Assembly: GCF_037102585.1 (NCBI RefSeq)
Contig: NW_027043838.1
Location: 1,364,001 to 1,428,000, forward strand
Reading direction: 5' to 3'
DNA length: 64,000 nucleotides
DNA from: Saccharomycopsis crataegensis
Taxonomy: Eukaryota > Ascomycota > Saccharomycetes > Ascoideales > Saccharomycopsidaceae
Below the pieces are notes generated by a model. It was not told the DNA's origin, made no database searches, and saw only the letters and a program-made list of their open reading frames with translations. Position numbers and translations under genes: made by a program. Shown here piece after piece: positions 19,104 through 28,588 of the stretch. Within the stretch, counting starts at the first letter, position 1, and the number at the start of each line of letters is the position of its first letter.

Positions 19104-22100
19104 ATGAAAGAATTGCTATTGAAATTGGGAGACCATGGTGAGCCTTCTACTTTCAATAAAGGAATATTGCTATTGAACTCGTTCCCATTTGACACCTCTG
19201 GGGATTACAAAGATGTCATTTTTAAAATTAAACTCGTTATCTCTGCTGCGTCTCCAGTGACAAGGGATGGGATTATCTGGACTAATATTCCTACAGACCC
19301 TTCAGTTATGTTTAATAGAGAAAAATTCTATAAGAACCCCATCGACAATTCCTTCTACAAGGATATCAATTTGACTTTAAGTATTAATAAACCCGGGGTA
19401 TATGCGTACTTTGCTTCTTATCGTTCTGCAGAAACAAATAAAATAATCACGACCAGAAAGTACTATTTTGTGGTTCAACCATCGTTGGATATAAATGGTG
19501 AATATTTAACTTTGAATTCCGTCTCAATTCAATCAGTTGTTTCGAAATGGATGGGTCCATTGAAAGACTGGGATAATATTTTCCAAGAAATTTCAAATAA
19601 GGGATACAATATGGTTCATTTCACTCCGTTACAACATCGAGGGGAATCTAATTCTCCCTATTCCATTTTTGACCAGCTTCTGTTCGATCCGAATTTATTT
19701 GAAAGTACAAAACAAGTTGAGAATCTTGTAAAAAAAATGCATTCAGAATTTAAATTGCTATCCATGACTGATATTGTTTGGAACCATACTGCCAATAATT
19801 CGGACTGGCTCAGAGACCATCCTGAAGCAGGCTATTCCAAAATAACTGCTCCTCATTTAACTGCAGCGATCGAGTTGGATAAAGCCTTATTGGTGTTCTC
19901 GACACAATTGGAGAAATTAGGCTATACATATAATATCAACACTGTCGATGATTTGTTGAATATAATGGATGGTATAAAGACTAATGTTTTGGAACAGTTA
20001 AAACTTTGGGAGTTTTATACCTTGAATGTTGAAAAAACTATTTCCCAATTGAAAGAGTTTTTAGTGCTGCACCCATGTGAATCTATTCCGATCATTCAGC
20101 TAACTCAATCGCAAATTGAATCTTTATCCGAATTGGCAAAACTTGCCACAGATTTCTGTACTGATGGTATGGGTTTTGGATTGCTGAGTAGACATGGGAA
20201 TGAATTAAATGTTTCAAAATTCGCGAGTGTTGTTTTATCATATATTAAGGAAAAACCTCAAGTTTCTGAGGCTTCTTTTGAGAATGTTCTTTCTGAATCC
20301 GACAGATTGTTGAATGAAATAAACTTGCCGTTGTACAGAATTTATGATACAGATGTTTCAGTTATTTTAGAACAGTTATTTAATAGAATAAAATATTTGC
20401 GAATTGACGACCACGGTCCTAAATTAGGAAAGATTAGCATTGAAAGTCCATTGACAGAACCTTATTTCACGAGATTTGATGATCCGAAGACAGGCGAGGA
20501 AATTGCTTTAGCAAATAACGGGTGGGTTTGGAACGGAAATCCATTAATTGATTTTGCTTCAGATAAATCAAAAGCTTACTTGAGAAGAGAAGTTATTGTT
20601 TGGGGCGACTGTGTCAAATTAAGATATGGGAGTGATCCAAAAGATTCACCTTATTTATGGGACAGAATGATAAAGTATACTCAATTGTGTGCCAAAGTAT
20701 TTGATGGTTTCAGAATTGATAACTGCCATTCCACTCCTATTCATGTTGGCGAAAGATTGATTGATGCTGCCAGGGAGGTGAACCCTAATCTTTATGTAGT
20801 TGCAGAGTTGTTTTCAGGAAGTGAAGATTTGGATAGTTTATTTGTTGAAAGACTCGGTATTTCTTCTTTAATTAGGGAAGCAATGCAAGCTTGGTCAGAG
20901 GATGAGCTTTCTAGATTACTTCGTCGACATGCTGGTAGACCTATTGGATCCTTGAAATGGCTACCTTTGGATGATTTTGCTTATCCGGCTAGTTGTGAGC
21001 CAGAAGCAAATAAAGGAGAATATGAAAGAGTATCCGAGATCGCAATCCCAAAATTCCTCGCGTATCAAGAGCCTCATGCGCTTTTCATGGATTGTACTCA
21101 TGATAATGAAACACCATTCCAGAAGAGAACTGTCGAGGATACGTTACCAAATGCTGCTTTGGTTGGATTGTGCTCTTGTGCAGTTGGATCAGTGTTTGGA
21201 TATGACGAGTGCTATCCGAAATTGTTGGACGTGGTCAAAGAAACTAGAAGTTATACTTTTGGAGATAATGGTATCGGTCATGTTAAGAAAAAAATATACG
21301 CTTTGAGAAATGAATTGGCAAAAAGTAACCTCTCTTTGCAAGCACATGAAATGCACATTCATCATGAAGATCAATATATCACTTTCCACAGAACTAATGC
21401 TAAGACGGGAAATGGGGTGTTTTTGATTGCTAGAACGAAATTTGCTGATGAGGGTGCTGAGTTTTCTTTGAAACCAATTACCTTCCATGGGAGTAAAATT
21501 ACTCATGAATTTGCCTATACTTTGAAGAAAGTTGGAGATCCAAAGGCATCTGATGCATATATTCCATCAATTCCCGTGGAAGTCCAAGAATTGGAGAGTC
21601 CGCAATTTGAATATAACCCTGAAACCAATGAAACCACCGTTACATTACCTAAATATTTTCCTAGAGGCAGTATTGCGGTTTTCAGGACTCAATATCTTGA
21701 TTTCAATGAAGAGTTAGACAAGTATCTTCAAGAGGGCGCAATTGAAGCATCTAAAGATTTAAACCTATATGACCTAAATGCTCTTTTGTATAAATGCGAA
21801 TCAGAGGAAAGAGATGCGAGTGCTGGGAGAGATGGTAACTATAATATTCCTAAGTATGGTCACTTGGTGTATTCTGGGCTACAAGGTTGGATAAGTGCCA
21901 TAAAAGATGCCATTAATGAGAACGATCTTTCTCATCCATTCTGCAAAAATGTTCGGGAGGGTGTTTGGTCATTAGATTATATTGTTAATCGGACACTTAA
22001 ATACACTGATTCACCAGGAATTCAAAGATTTCATGATTGGATGGCATCAAGAATCAATACTGTTAAGGGATTACCGTTTTTCTTGCGTCCAAAGTATTTT

Positions 22101-23684
22101 GTCTTGGTATTGGGTATTGCTTATGAAGCATGCAGATTCAGGTCTCTTTCGTTGCTCTCACCGATGTTTCACGAAGCTACACTTTTTGTTCAAGATTTGG
22201 GATTGACATCTATCCAAATGATTGGTATTAATAGATCAGCATCTCTTAACCCTTTCAAGCCGGTTCCTAGTATGGCAGCCGGACTTCCGCATTTTAGTTA
22301 TGATTGGGCAAGATGTTGGGGAAGAGATATTTTTATTTCCTTGCGTGGGTTATTGCTTGCATCTGGTAGGTATGATGATGCTAAGAATCATATTCTTGCT
22401 GCAGGTTCGACTTTAAAGCATGGCTTGATTCCGAATCTTATTGATAGCCTCAGAAATCCTAGATATAATGCTAGGGATGCAACTTGGTTTTGGTTGCAAT
22501 CTATTCAAGATTATATAACTGTTGTTCCAGATGGTGAAAAAATATTGGATGAGAATGTCAAAAGAAGGTTCCCACTAAACGACAAATATGTACTGCACGA
22601 TGATCCAGAGGCTTTCAGTTACGAGAGTAGTATCAGGGAACTTATATACGAAGTCTTTGCTCGTCATGCCAAAGGTCAAGATTTCAGAGAAGCGAATGCA
22701 GGTCCAATGTTGGATAGACAAATGAAAGATGAAGGGTTCAATATTAAGATCAACGTTGATTGGGAAACAGGATTGATTTTTGGAGGTAGTCAGCTTAATT
22801 GTGGTACTTGGATGGATAAAATGGGTGAAAGTGAGAAAGCCGGAAGCAAGGGGATTCCGGGCACTCCAAGAGATGGCGCGGCGATTGAAATTAGTGGTTT
22901 GTTGAAAAGTTCTTTGAGATTTGTCAATCAGTTAAATAAACAAGGGTTGTTTGACTATACCGAAGTTGAAAAGGAGGATGGAACCAAAATAAGTTTTGAA
23001 AAATGGGAACAGTTGGTGGGGGAAAACTTTGAAAGGGTGTACTATATTCCAATGGATGACGCTGATAATCATAAATTCGACGTGAACCCAGCAATTATTA
23101 ATAGAAGAGGAATTTATAAAGATTTATACCGAAGCGGGAAAGAATATGAAGACTATCAATTAAGACCAAATTTTGCCATTGCGATGGTTGTTGCTCCAGA
23201 GTTGTTCACTCCTAAATATGCAGTTGGTGCGTTGAGAATTGCTGACACCACAATTAGGGGACCGGTTGGTATGAGAACCTTGGATCCTTCGGATTACAAT
23301 TATAGACCATATTATATAAATTCAGAAGATAGTACTGACTTCTTGACCTCGAAGGGCAGAAACTATCATCAAGGTCCAGAATGGGTGTGGTGTATTGGGT
23401 ACTTTTTAAGGGCATACTCTTACTTTTATTCGCAAGATTCTATTGTAAAAGCTAGGGAGCACAATAATACTAAAAAGATCCGTGAACAATTATACAGAGA
23501 TTTGATGTATAAGTTGGAGGGGAATAAAAAATGGGTTAAGTCATACGCCTGGAGAGGCTTGACTGAATTAACCAATAAGGATGGTGAATTATGTCAAGAT
23601 TCGTCGCCTACTCAAGCATGGAGCTCTGGTTGTATAATTGATTTGTTTTATGATTTTTATGATACAGACAAAAACAATTTATAA
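19104..23684 (+). CDS. GDB1: Glycogen debranching enzyme (4-alpha-glucanotransferase / amylo-1,6-glucosidase)
   Basis: Bifunctional cytosolic enzyme that moves maltotriosyl units and then hydrolyses the alpha-1,6 branch glucose during glycogen breakdown. 1526 aa from the ATG at 19104; yeast Gdb1 is 1536 aa. The N-terminal alpha-amylase-type transferase half includes VVSKWMGPLKDWD, NMVHFTPLQHRGESNSPYSI, DIVWNHTANNS, and the catalytic block DGFRIDNCHSTP (nucleophile Asp about 539), then VVAELFSGS (Glu about 568) and FMDCTHDNETPF. The C-terminal glucosidase half includes GLPHFSYDWARCWGRDIF, NPRYNARDATWFWLQ, NCGTWMDKMGESEKAG and RNYHQGPEWVW. All blocks are intact. In-frame CTG codons occur only at variable positions (e.g. 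near KYVLHDD). Confidence 0.98.
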   Translation: MKELLLKLGDHGEPSTFNKGILLLNSFPFDTSGDYKDVIFKIKLVISAASPVTRDGIIWTNIPTDPSVMFNREKFYKNPIDNSFYKDINLTLSINKPGVYAYFASYRSAETNKIITTRKYYFVVQPSLDINGEYLTLNSVSIQSVVSKWMGPLKDWDNIFQEISNKGYNMVHFTPLQHRGESNSPYSIFDQLLFDPNLFESTKQVENLVKKMHSEFKLLSMTDIVWNHTANNSDWLRDHPEAGYSKITAPHLTAAIELDKALLVFSTQLEKLGYTYNINTVDDLLNIMDGIKTNVLEQLKLWEFYTLNVEKTISQLKEFLVLHPCESIPIIQLTQSQIESLSELAKLATDFCTDGMGFGLLSRHGNELNVSKFASVVLSYIKEKPQVSEASFENVLSESDRLLNEINLPLYRIYDTDVSVILEQLFNRIKYLRIDDHGPKLGKISIESPLTEPYFTRFDDPKTGEEIALANNGWVWNGNPLIDFASDKSKAYLRREVIVWGDCVKLRYGSDPKDSPYLWDRMIKYTQLCAKVFDGFRIDNCHSTPIHVGERLIDAAREVNPNLYVVAELFSGSEDLDSLFVERLGISSLIREAMQAWSEDELSRLLRRHAGRPIGSLKWLPLDDFAYPASCEPEANKGEYERVSEIAIPKFLAYQEPHALFMDCTHDNETPFQKRTVEDTLPNAALVGLCSCAVGSVFGYDECYPKLLDVVKETRSYTFGDNGIGHVKKKIYALRNELAKSNLSLQAHEMHIHHEDQYITFHRTNAKTGNGVFLIARTKFADEGAEFSLKPITFHGSKITHEFAYTLKKVGDPKASDAYIPSIPVEVQELESPQFEYNPETNETTVTLPKYFPRGSIAVFRTQYLDFNEELDKYLQEGAIEASKDLNLYDLNALLYKCESEERDASAGRDGNYNIPKYGHLVYSGLQGWISAIKDAINENDLSHPFCKNVREGVWSLDYIVNRTLKYTDSPGIQRFHDWMASRINTVKGLPFFLRPKYFVLVLGIAYEACRFRSLSLLSPMFHEATLFVQDLGLTSIQMIGINRSASLNPFKPVPSMAAGLPHFSYDWARCWGRDIFISLRGLLLASGRYDDAKNHILAAGSTLKHGLIPNLIDSLRNPRYNARDATWFWLQSIQDYITVVPDGEKILDENVKRRFPLNDKYVLHDDPEAFSYESSIRELIYEVFARHAKGQDFREANAGPMLDRQMKDEGFNIKINVDWETGLIFGGSQLNCGTWMDKMGESEKAGSKGIPGTPRDGAAIEISGLLKSSLRFVNQLNKQGLFDYTEVEKEDGTKISFEKWEQLVGENFERVYYIPMDDADNHKFDVNPAIINRRGIYKDLYRSGKEYEDYQLRPNFAIAMVVAPELFTPKYAVGALRIADTTIRGPVGMRTLDPSDYNYRPYYINSEDSTDFLTSKGRNYHQGPEWVWCIGYFLRAYSYFYSQDSIVKAREHNNTKKIREQLYRDLMYKLEGNKKWVKSYAWRGLTELTNKDGELCQDSSPTQAWSSGCIIDLFYDFYDTDKNNL

Positions 23685-23994
23685 TTTTTTTCCTTTTTTT
23701 TTTTTTTTTTTCTATTTCGATATGTTTCTTGATTTTGGAATTTAATACCTTTAGATTTGAGTTTTTATTTTTTAATATATATATCTATATTGGTTTTATT
23801 CAAAGTTTTAAAAGTACTTCTGCAGATCTTCTAGTTTGTTTTGGATATGTAGTAAGTACACTACCGTTCCGGTTTATGATGCAAATCACGTTTCCCTTCA
23901 AGCAAACCCCCAAATGTATAATTGCACAACTTTAGAGTTGGATTTTTCCTTAAATAGCAACAGACAACCAACCATCTAAACTAAAGCCTTCACA
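23685..23994. other. GDB1-PNC1 intergenic region
   Basis: 310 bases. It opens with a T-rich tract of about 25 bases after the GDB1 stop, likely part of its 3' end, and ends with the short PNC1 leader. No gene seen. Confidence 0.5.
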
Positions 23995-24753
23995 ATGCCT
24001 ATTAAACCAAAATCTGCCTTAATCGTCGTTGATCTTCAAAACGACTTCTTGCCACCGTCTGGGTCTTTGGCAGTTCAAGGGGGTCGTGAAATCATCCAAC
24101 CGATCACCGATTTATTGGTATCTGAAGATTGGGATGCGATTGTTGCCACCAGGGATTTCCATCCCAAGGACCATTTTTCCTTTGCGTCCAATTGGGACCA
24201 AGCGCCATTTTCTTCCAAACAGTTCACCCATCCTTTGCAGGTGATTGATCCCAACACCCAGAAAGTTGGAACCAAGACGCAAATTCTTTGGCCTGATCAT
24301 TGTGTTCAAGAGACCGAAGGGAGTGAATTGACGGATACTTTTGCCAATGGTTTTTACGAAATGATGGCCAAAGAGAAGAAAATTAGCAGTAGCAGTAGTA
24401 GTAGTAGTAATAGTGGTATTAGAGATACCATACCAATGGTGGTGGAAGTTAAGAAAGGGTATTTGGTGGATCGAGAATATTATTCGGCGTTTGAAGATAC
24501 TTGGGGGTTACATCATACCGAATTGCACAATTTCTTGACAAAACGCGGGATTGTCAATATTTATCTTGTGGGATTGGCATACGATTTTTGTGTTTTGAAT
24601 ACCGCTATCAGTGGGACTAAATTGAATTATAATACTGTTGTGATCAAGGATCTATCGAGGAGCGTGTATCCTGATAAACTAGAAGAAACCGATGCGGTGT
24701 ACCGGGAAAATGGGATCCAGATCATCACTTGTGAAGACCTCAAGAAGAATTAA
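23995..24753 (+). CDS. PNC1: Nicotinamidase
   Basis: Hydrolyses nicotinamide to nicotinic acid in NAD+ salvage; in yeast this relieves sirtuin inhibition. 252 aa from the ATG at 23995. The active-site set is complete: Asp13 (VVDLQND), metal ligands Asp54 and His56 (TRDFHP) and His102 (WPDHCV), Lys154 (VKKGYLVDREYYSAF), and nucleophile Cys199 (GLAYDFCVLNTA). A Ser-rich insert (residues 131-138, ISSSSSSSSNSG region) encoded by AGT/AGC triplets lies between the His and Lys blocks and makes the protein longer than yeast Pnc1 (216 aa). The last codons are partly duplicated just downstream. Confidence 0.96.
   Translation: MPIKPKSALIVVDLQNDFLPPSGSLAVQGGREIIQPITDLLVSEDWDAIVATRDFHPKDHFSFASNWDQAPFSSKQFTHPLQVIDPNTQKVGTKTQILWPDHCVQETEGSELTDTFANGFYEMMAKEKKISSSSSSSSNSGIRDTIPMVVEVKKGYLVDREYYSAFEDTWGLHHTELHNFLTKRGIVNIYLVGLAYDFCVLNTAISGTKLNYNTVVIKDLSRSVYPDKLEETDAVYRENGIQIITCEDLKKN
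24376..24419 (+). repeat. Coding AGT/AGC microsatellite in PNC1
   Basis: Tandem AGC/AGT serine triplets with one AAT interruption, encoding the poly-Ser insert near residues 131-139. Confidence 0.75.
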
Positions 24754-24824
24754 TAATTATCGTAGTTTCACATGGGTATCCAGATCATCACTTACAGCAA
24801 TCTCAAGAAGAAATGAATTAATAA
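24711..24824 (+). repeat. Imperfect direct repeat of the PNC1 3' end
   Basis: Copy 1 (about 24711-24757) spans the last codons and stop of PNC1. Copy 2 (about 24774-24824) lies just beyond the stop. Both read ATCCAGATCATCACTT, then diverge, then CTCAAGAAGAA and AATTAATAAT. Translated, copy 1 is IQIITCEDLKKN-stop and copy 2 is IQIITYSNLKKK-stop, so the second copy still looks like a PNC1 tail with several replacements. Confidence 0.8.
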
Positions 24825-24888
24825 TAATGGTGTTTTCGCATAGTTTAAAAAAAGAGGATATATTGCTTATATAATATAGTACATAGGA

Positions 24889-26748
24889 TCATAAATTGAT
24901 CTCCAACATGGTATGTTCAAGTATACTACCATTACCCTCGTCAAGCAGCAGCAGTGGTTGATTCCCGCCCTTGTTTTGGGCTTCCAAGTCTTTGAAGCAC
25001 TTATTTGACAATTTCATGACTTCGGGACTGACATTCAATTCACTCAAAATATCACTGTACTTGCAGATCAACTCGACAAAGCAAGTCATTAATAGTTTAT
25101 GTATTCTGAGCACCAAATATTGATTAGTGTATTGGTGATGAAGTGGTTTATAATATTTCTTCTTGGCATCTCTGAGCTTGACATGATCAAAATCGATCTT
25201 GTTGTAAATCATATACTGTTCACTGAACTGAATGGATTGTTGCAACAATGATAATACTTGGTCAATATTGGAAAGTATTTTGTTATTTAATTTGAGGTCG
25301 ATATGTGAATTTTTCACCACTAAGGTAAATGTTGAAAGATAGTAGTACAATTGGATGGCATCTATCAATTGTAAGTTTTGCTCTAAACTGTTGATATTGA
25401 GATAGACCAAGACAATTGTCTTGACATGATTCCACATCTTGCAAAGAAAGGCAACTTTGCCCCTCATGAAAGCAATAACACCAAATGATTCACTAGATTC
25501 TTTATCTTGTAATGACGCAACAAACTTGATGGAAATAGAGTCCAAAGTCGACCAAAAAAATGATGTCTTATTTTGCTTGAACATGTCTTTTTCATTAATT
25601 TTCACCTTTTTATCGTCGTTTTTCAATAACGTTTCCAAACTTTTAACTGGCGGTTTCTTTTCATCAACTTTAATTTTCATTTTAGAATTTAAGCTATCAA
25701 CATTGGCCTTGACAATATGTTCCACACTATTGAAAAACTCACCGTAATAAGAGATGAATTTACCATAAAATTCCGGTTTTTTGCTCACTGCCATGTATCC
25801 AAGTTCTTGCAAGATGGTGATCTTGATCAACCTGTCTTTACTAGTATCCTTTAATCCATTGAATAATAGTGAGAAATTAACGGCCTGAGAATTGTTAACG
25901 TTGGAGTAATTAGAAATCAATTGGCCAAAATGCAAACCACCAAGTAAGATGTAAGAGTTGAACACGCAATATGCGACAATGTAGCACAAACATTTCAACA
26001 CCACGCTGAATATAACGATCTTGAGGGTAAAAATGACACTGACATCAAAAAGACTATTCCGAGAATACGAATCTACGTTAGTGACCAAGGACGCCCAACT
26101 ACTAACAATTTGGTTGATGTTGATAAAGTAAAGGAAACATTTGAGGCCTGCAAGAAACACCAAGAGCAGTTGAAGGTAATTCTGCAAGAATTTTGAAAGA
26201 TTCTTTGGATCAAGGTACGTTTGCAACAATGATTTGGAAGTCACATGGAATCTGGTGAAATCAATACTCAATATTTGTTCATTATGGCACAAAGAATAGA
26301 ACCCATTGAAAAACCCGTTGGCAATGGCACATGAGTAAAAATAGAGGAATGTACTGTTGATCGTTGGTTTCTGGTGCTTTTTAGCCTGGTTCAAGAAATG
26401 TAAATCATCAAAGTATAAACTGCCAATCACGCCAAAATAAAATAACGACACCACAACACTGATAAGGTAGATTGTCAAGGAAACTGCATTAAGGTTCAAG
26501 GCATTCTTCACGTTAAAATACGACAAAGTGGAATTGTTATAGTTGATAAGTTTCTTCAAAAAGGCGTATCTGAATAGGATAAATATCGAGCAAATTGTCG
26601 TGAATAATGTGTATAATAATAACGATGTTTTCCATGAAAGTTGACAAAGGAGCAAGCTAGGAACTATGAGACATGCCAAAGTGAAATTCAGCAAGTACTT
26701 GAGCCTTATCTTTAAGACATTATCTACCAATACACCATAATCATCCAT
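24889..26748 (-). CDS. NDC1: Ndc1-like nuclear pore / spindle-pole-body membrane protein
   Basis: Integral membrane nucleoporin that anchors nuclear pores and spindle pole bodies in the nuclear envelope. 619 aa from the ATG at 26748 (MDDYGVLVDNVLKIRLKYLL); yeast Ndc1 is 655 aa. The N-terminal half has about six hydrophobic segments (e.g. LLNFTLACLIVPSLLLC, LLLYTLFTTICSIFILF, AVSLTIYLISVVVSLFYFGV, YLQLLLVFLAGLKCFLYFI, IFTLKIVIFSVVLKCLCYIV). The soluble C-terminal half starts with the family-like block SYILLGGLHFGQLISNYS and LLFNGLKDTSKDRLIKITIL followed by QELGYMA. It is divergent from the NudE gene with a 247-base shared promoter. Confidence 0.85.
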   Translation of the reverse strand: MDDYGVLVDNVLKIRLKYLLNFTLACLIVPSLLLCQLSWKTSLLLYTLFTTICSIFILFRYAFLKKLINYNNSTLSYFNVKNALNLNAVSLTIYLISVVVSLFYFGVIGSLYFDDLHFLNQAKKHQKPTINSTFLYFYSCAIANGFFNGFYSLCHNEQILSIDFTRFHVTSKSLLQTYLDPKNLSKFLQNYLQLLLVFLAGLKCFLYFININQIVSSWASLVTNVDSYSRNSLFDVSVIFTLKIVIFSVVLKCLCYIVAYCVFNSYILLGGLHFGQLISNYSNVNNSQAVNFSLLFNGLKDTSKDRLIKITILQELGYMAVSKKPEFYGKFISYYGEFFNSVEHIVKANVDSLNSKMKIKVDEKKPPVKSLETLLKNDDKKVKINEKDMFKQNKTSFFWSTLDSISIKFVASLQDKESSESFGVIAFMRGKVAFLCKMWNHVKTIVLVYLNINSLEQNLQLIDAIQLYYYLSTFTLVVKNSHIDLKLNNKILSNIDQVLSLLQQSIQFSEQYMIYNKIDFDHVKLRDAKKKYYKPLHHQYTNQYLVLRIHKLLMTCFVELICKYSDILSELNVSPEVMKLSNKCFKDLEAQNKGGNQPLLLLDEGNGSILEHTMLEINL

Positions 26749-26829
26749 GCTTGAAATTCATTAAATTGAAAAAAAAAAACTATGGTTAAACTGTATAGAA
26801 GTTGGCATCTGCTTCGAATTCCTCCAAAG

Positions 26830-26861
26830 TTTTTTTTTTTTTTTGTTTTTTTTTTTTTTTG
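26830..26861. repeat. Interrupted poly(T) tract in the NDC1/NDL1 promoter
   Basis: About 31 T residues with a single G interruption, in the 247-base divergent promoter. It is followed by a GC-rich patch (GGCCGCGGCGGC at 26878-26889), unusual for this A/T-rich window. Confidence 0.7.
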
Positions 26862-26995
26862 CGCGATGAATCCTTTACGGCCGCGGCGGCACTGGTGGAC
26901 GTGCTGGGAAATTGGGTGCACAAACAAAAGTGGTGATGCGAGTGATAGAAGGGAGGGGAGGGGCAAAGTGAATCACTGATGGATTTGCCACAACG

Positions 26996-28423
26996 ATGAA
27001 TTCAGATATAGATAGAGAAATAAGTGATCTGGAATCGGATCAGGACCCTCAGCCGTTTGGGTCGCCATCAAAGAACTCGAATTTATCCGAGGAAGAAAGG
27101 CTACAAATGGCGTTGAAGCAGATACAGCAGTTAGAGAATGAGTTGTCGGATTTCCAGCAGTCCAGTTACGAATTGGAGCAAGAATTGGAAAAAGAATTGA
27201 ACGATCTAGAAACCAGGAAACAGGAATTGGAGGAAGCACTCGAATCTAAGCGTAAAGAAGCGGAGAATTGGAAGGCAAAGTACGTGAGATTAGAATCGGA
27301 GTTCAATAATGTGACTAGTCGAAATGAGGACAAATTCAAGAACTACAAGAAGGAATTACAGTCTGTGAGAAGCAAATTGGTGAATATAGAGATTCTCAAT
27401 GACAATATTGAACAGAACGAGCGGATTCTTTCCATTAACTTGAATGATTTGGAAACTAAGTATAATGACTCTTTAGAAAGGATAGCATTATTAGAGAGCG
27501 AAATCAATTACAAGGATGAAGCATTACTTAAAGAGAAGCTTGACAATCAAAATACCCAGAATCAATTCAATGAGTTGAAGGGAGAAATAGATAAGTTGCG
27601 TAGCCAACAGAAACAGAAGCTCCAACGCGAGAAATCACAATCAGGTCAATCCTCTTCACTGATCTTCGATTCTACTGGTAATGCTTCGGTTAGTGAGCTG
27701 GTGAGAAATAATATTCCGAAATCAAATTCTATCAAGCAATTACATAATATGATTGAGCAGACAAAGTTCATGGAAAATAGGGTGGAAACCATTAGAAATA
27801 CCATTAGACCATCAAAAATGAGAAAAGTCAGCGGGAAAACTATCAGAGCTGAACCGGTAGAACATGAAAGTGATATGTCCTATGATGGAGGGTCGGAATT
27901 TAATATTACTGGGGTATCAAGCATTGCCAATAGCACGGGAAGCATGGATCAAACGGCTTCATCGTATTTCACCGCCCTAAGTAAATCAACCACTAATGAT
28001 AGTTTGAGCCACTCCAAAGCAAGAAATAGAAAAGTCAGAAAGCTGAACTTACAAAAACCACCACTTCAGCCACTAGGATCCAAGCCATTTTCGGGTACCA
28101 AGGAATTCCAGACCCATTTCACGGAAAAGAAAACCACTCCTGCAACTACAATTAAGATGGTGTCATCTAGCGTATCCAGTACTAAAACGTCTACCACTTC
28201 TAATTCGACAATTAAAAAAATATCTAGTACTGCCCATCAGTTAGAAACCATTAGAGGATCGCCTACGACGGTAAGGACAAGGGAATTGAAGCGGGTTGCA
28301 GCAGCAAATAATTCAAAAACGTCAGAAGTGAAAAAATTGTTTAATAGCCCATCAAAGACTAAAAATAGACTAAAGGGAGGACTATTGCCAAGCTTACGGA
28401 AGTTCAATTTGAGTGAAAAGTGA
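26996..28423 (+). CDS. NDL1: NudE/Ndl1-like dynein-pathway coiled-coil protein
   Basis: NudE-family proteins bind Lis1 (Pac1) and dynein to position nuclei and spindles. 475 aa from the ATG at 26996. The N-terminal coiled coil (about 30-205) carries the family signature: QQLENELSDFQQSSYELEQE then LEKELNDLETRKQELEEAL and ENWKAKYVRLESEFNNV, matching the EL.EFQ.SS.ELE.ELE.EL pattern of NudE. The remaining half is Ser/Thr/Lys-rich and disordered-looking. It is longer than S. cerevisiae Ndl1 (189 aa) and closer to filamentous NudE in size. It is convergent with the LIM-protein gene. Confidence 0.88.
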   Translation: MNSDIDREISDLESDQDPQPFGSPSKNSNLSEEERLQMALKQIQQLENELSDFQQSSYELEQELEKELNDLETRKQELEEALESKRKEAENWKAKYVRLESEFNNVTSRNEDKFKNYKKELQSVRSKLVNIEILNDNIEQNERILSINLNDLETKYNDSLERIALLESEINYKDEALLKEKLDNQNTQNQFNELKGEIDKLRSQQKQKLQREKSQSGQSSSLIFDSTGNASVSELVRNNIPKSNSIKQLHNMIEQTKFMENRVETIRNTIRPSKMRKVSGKTIRAEPVEHESDMSYDGGSEFNITGVSSIANSTGSMDQTASSYFTALSKSTTNDSLSHSKARNRKVRKLNLQKPPLQPLGSKPFSGTKEFQTHFTEKKTTPATTIKMVSSSVSSTKTSTTSNSTIKKISSTAHQLETIRGSPTTVRTRELKRVAAANNSKTSEVKKLFNSPSKTKNRLKGGLLPSLRKFNLSEK

Positions 28424-28588
28424 AGTGTTTATCAATTTTTTTTTCTTTCTTTTTTTTTTTTTTTTTTGTCGTGGAGGAAAATTCTATCATATCTAATATA
28501 TACTAATTGTGAAACTGCGATTACTAACTAATATATCCATTGTAATCGATTTCTTACCCATTATAAACATAAAATAAATAATACAAGC

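Noticed and set aside
28522-28528. TACTAAC after the NDL1 stop
   Set aside because: No donor or coding exon nearby; lies in a convergent 3' region and is probably chance.
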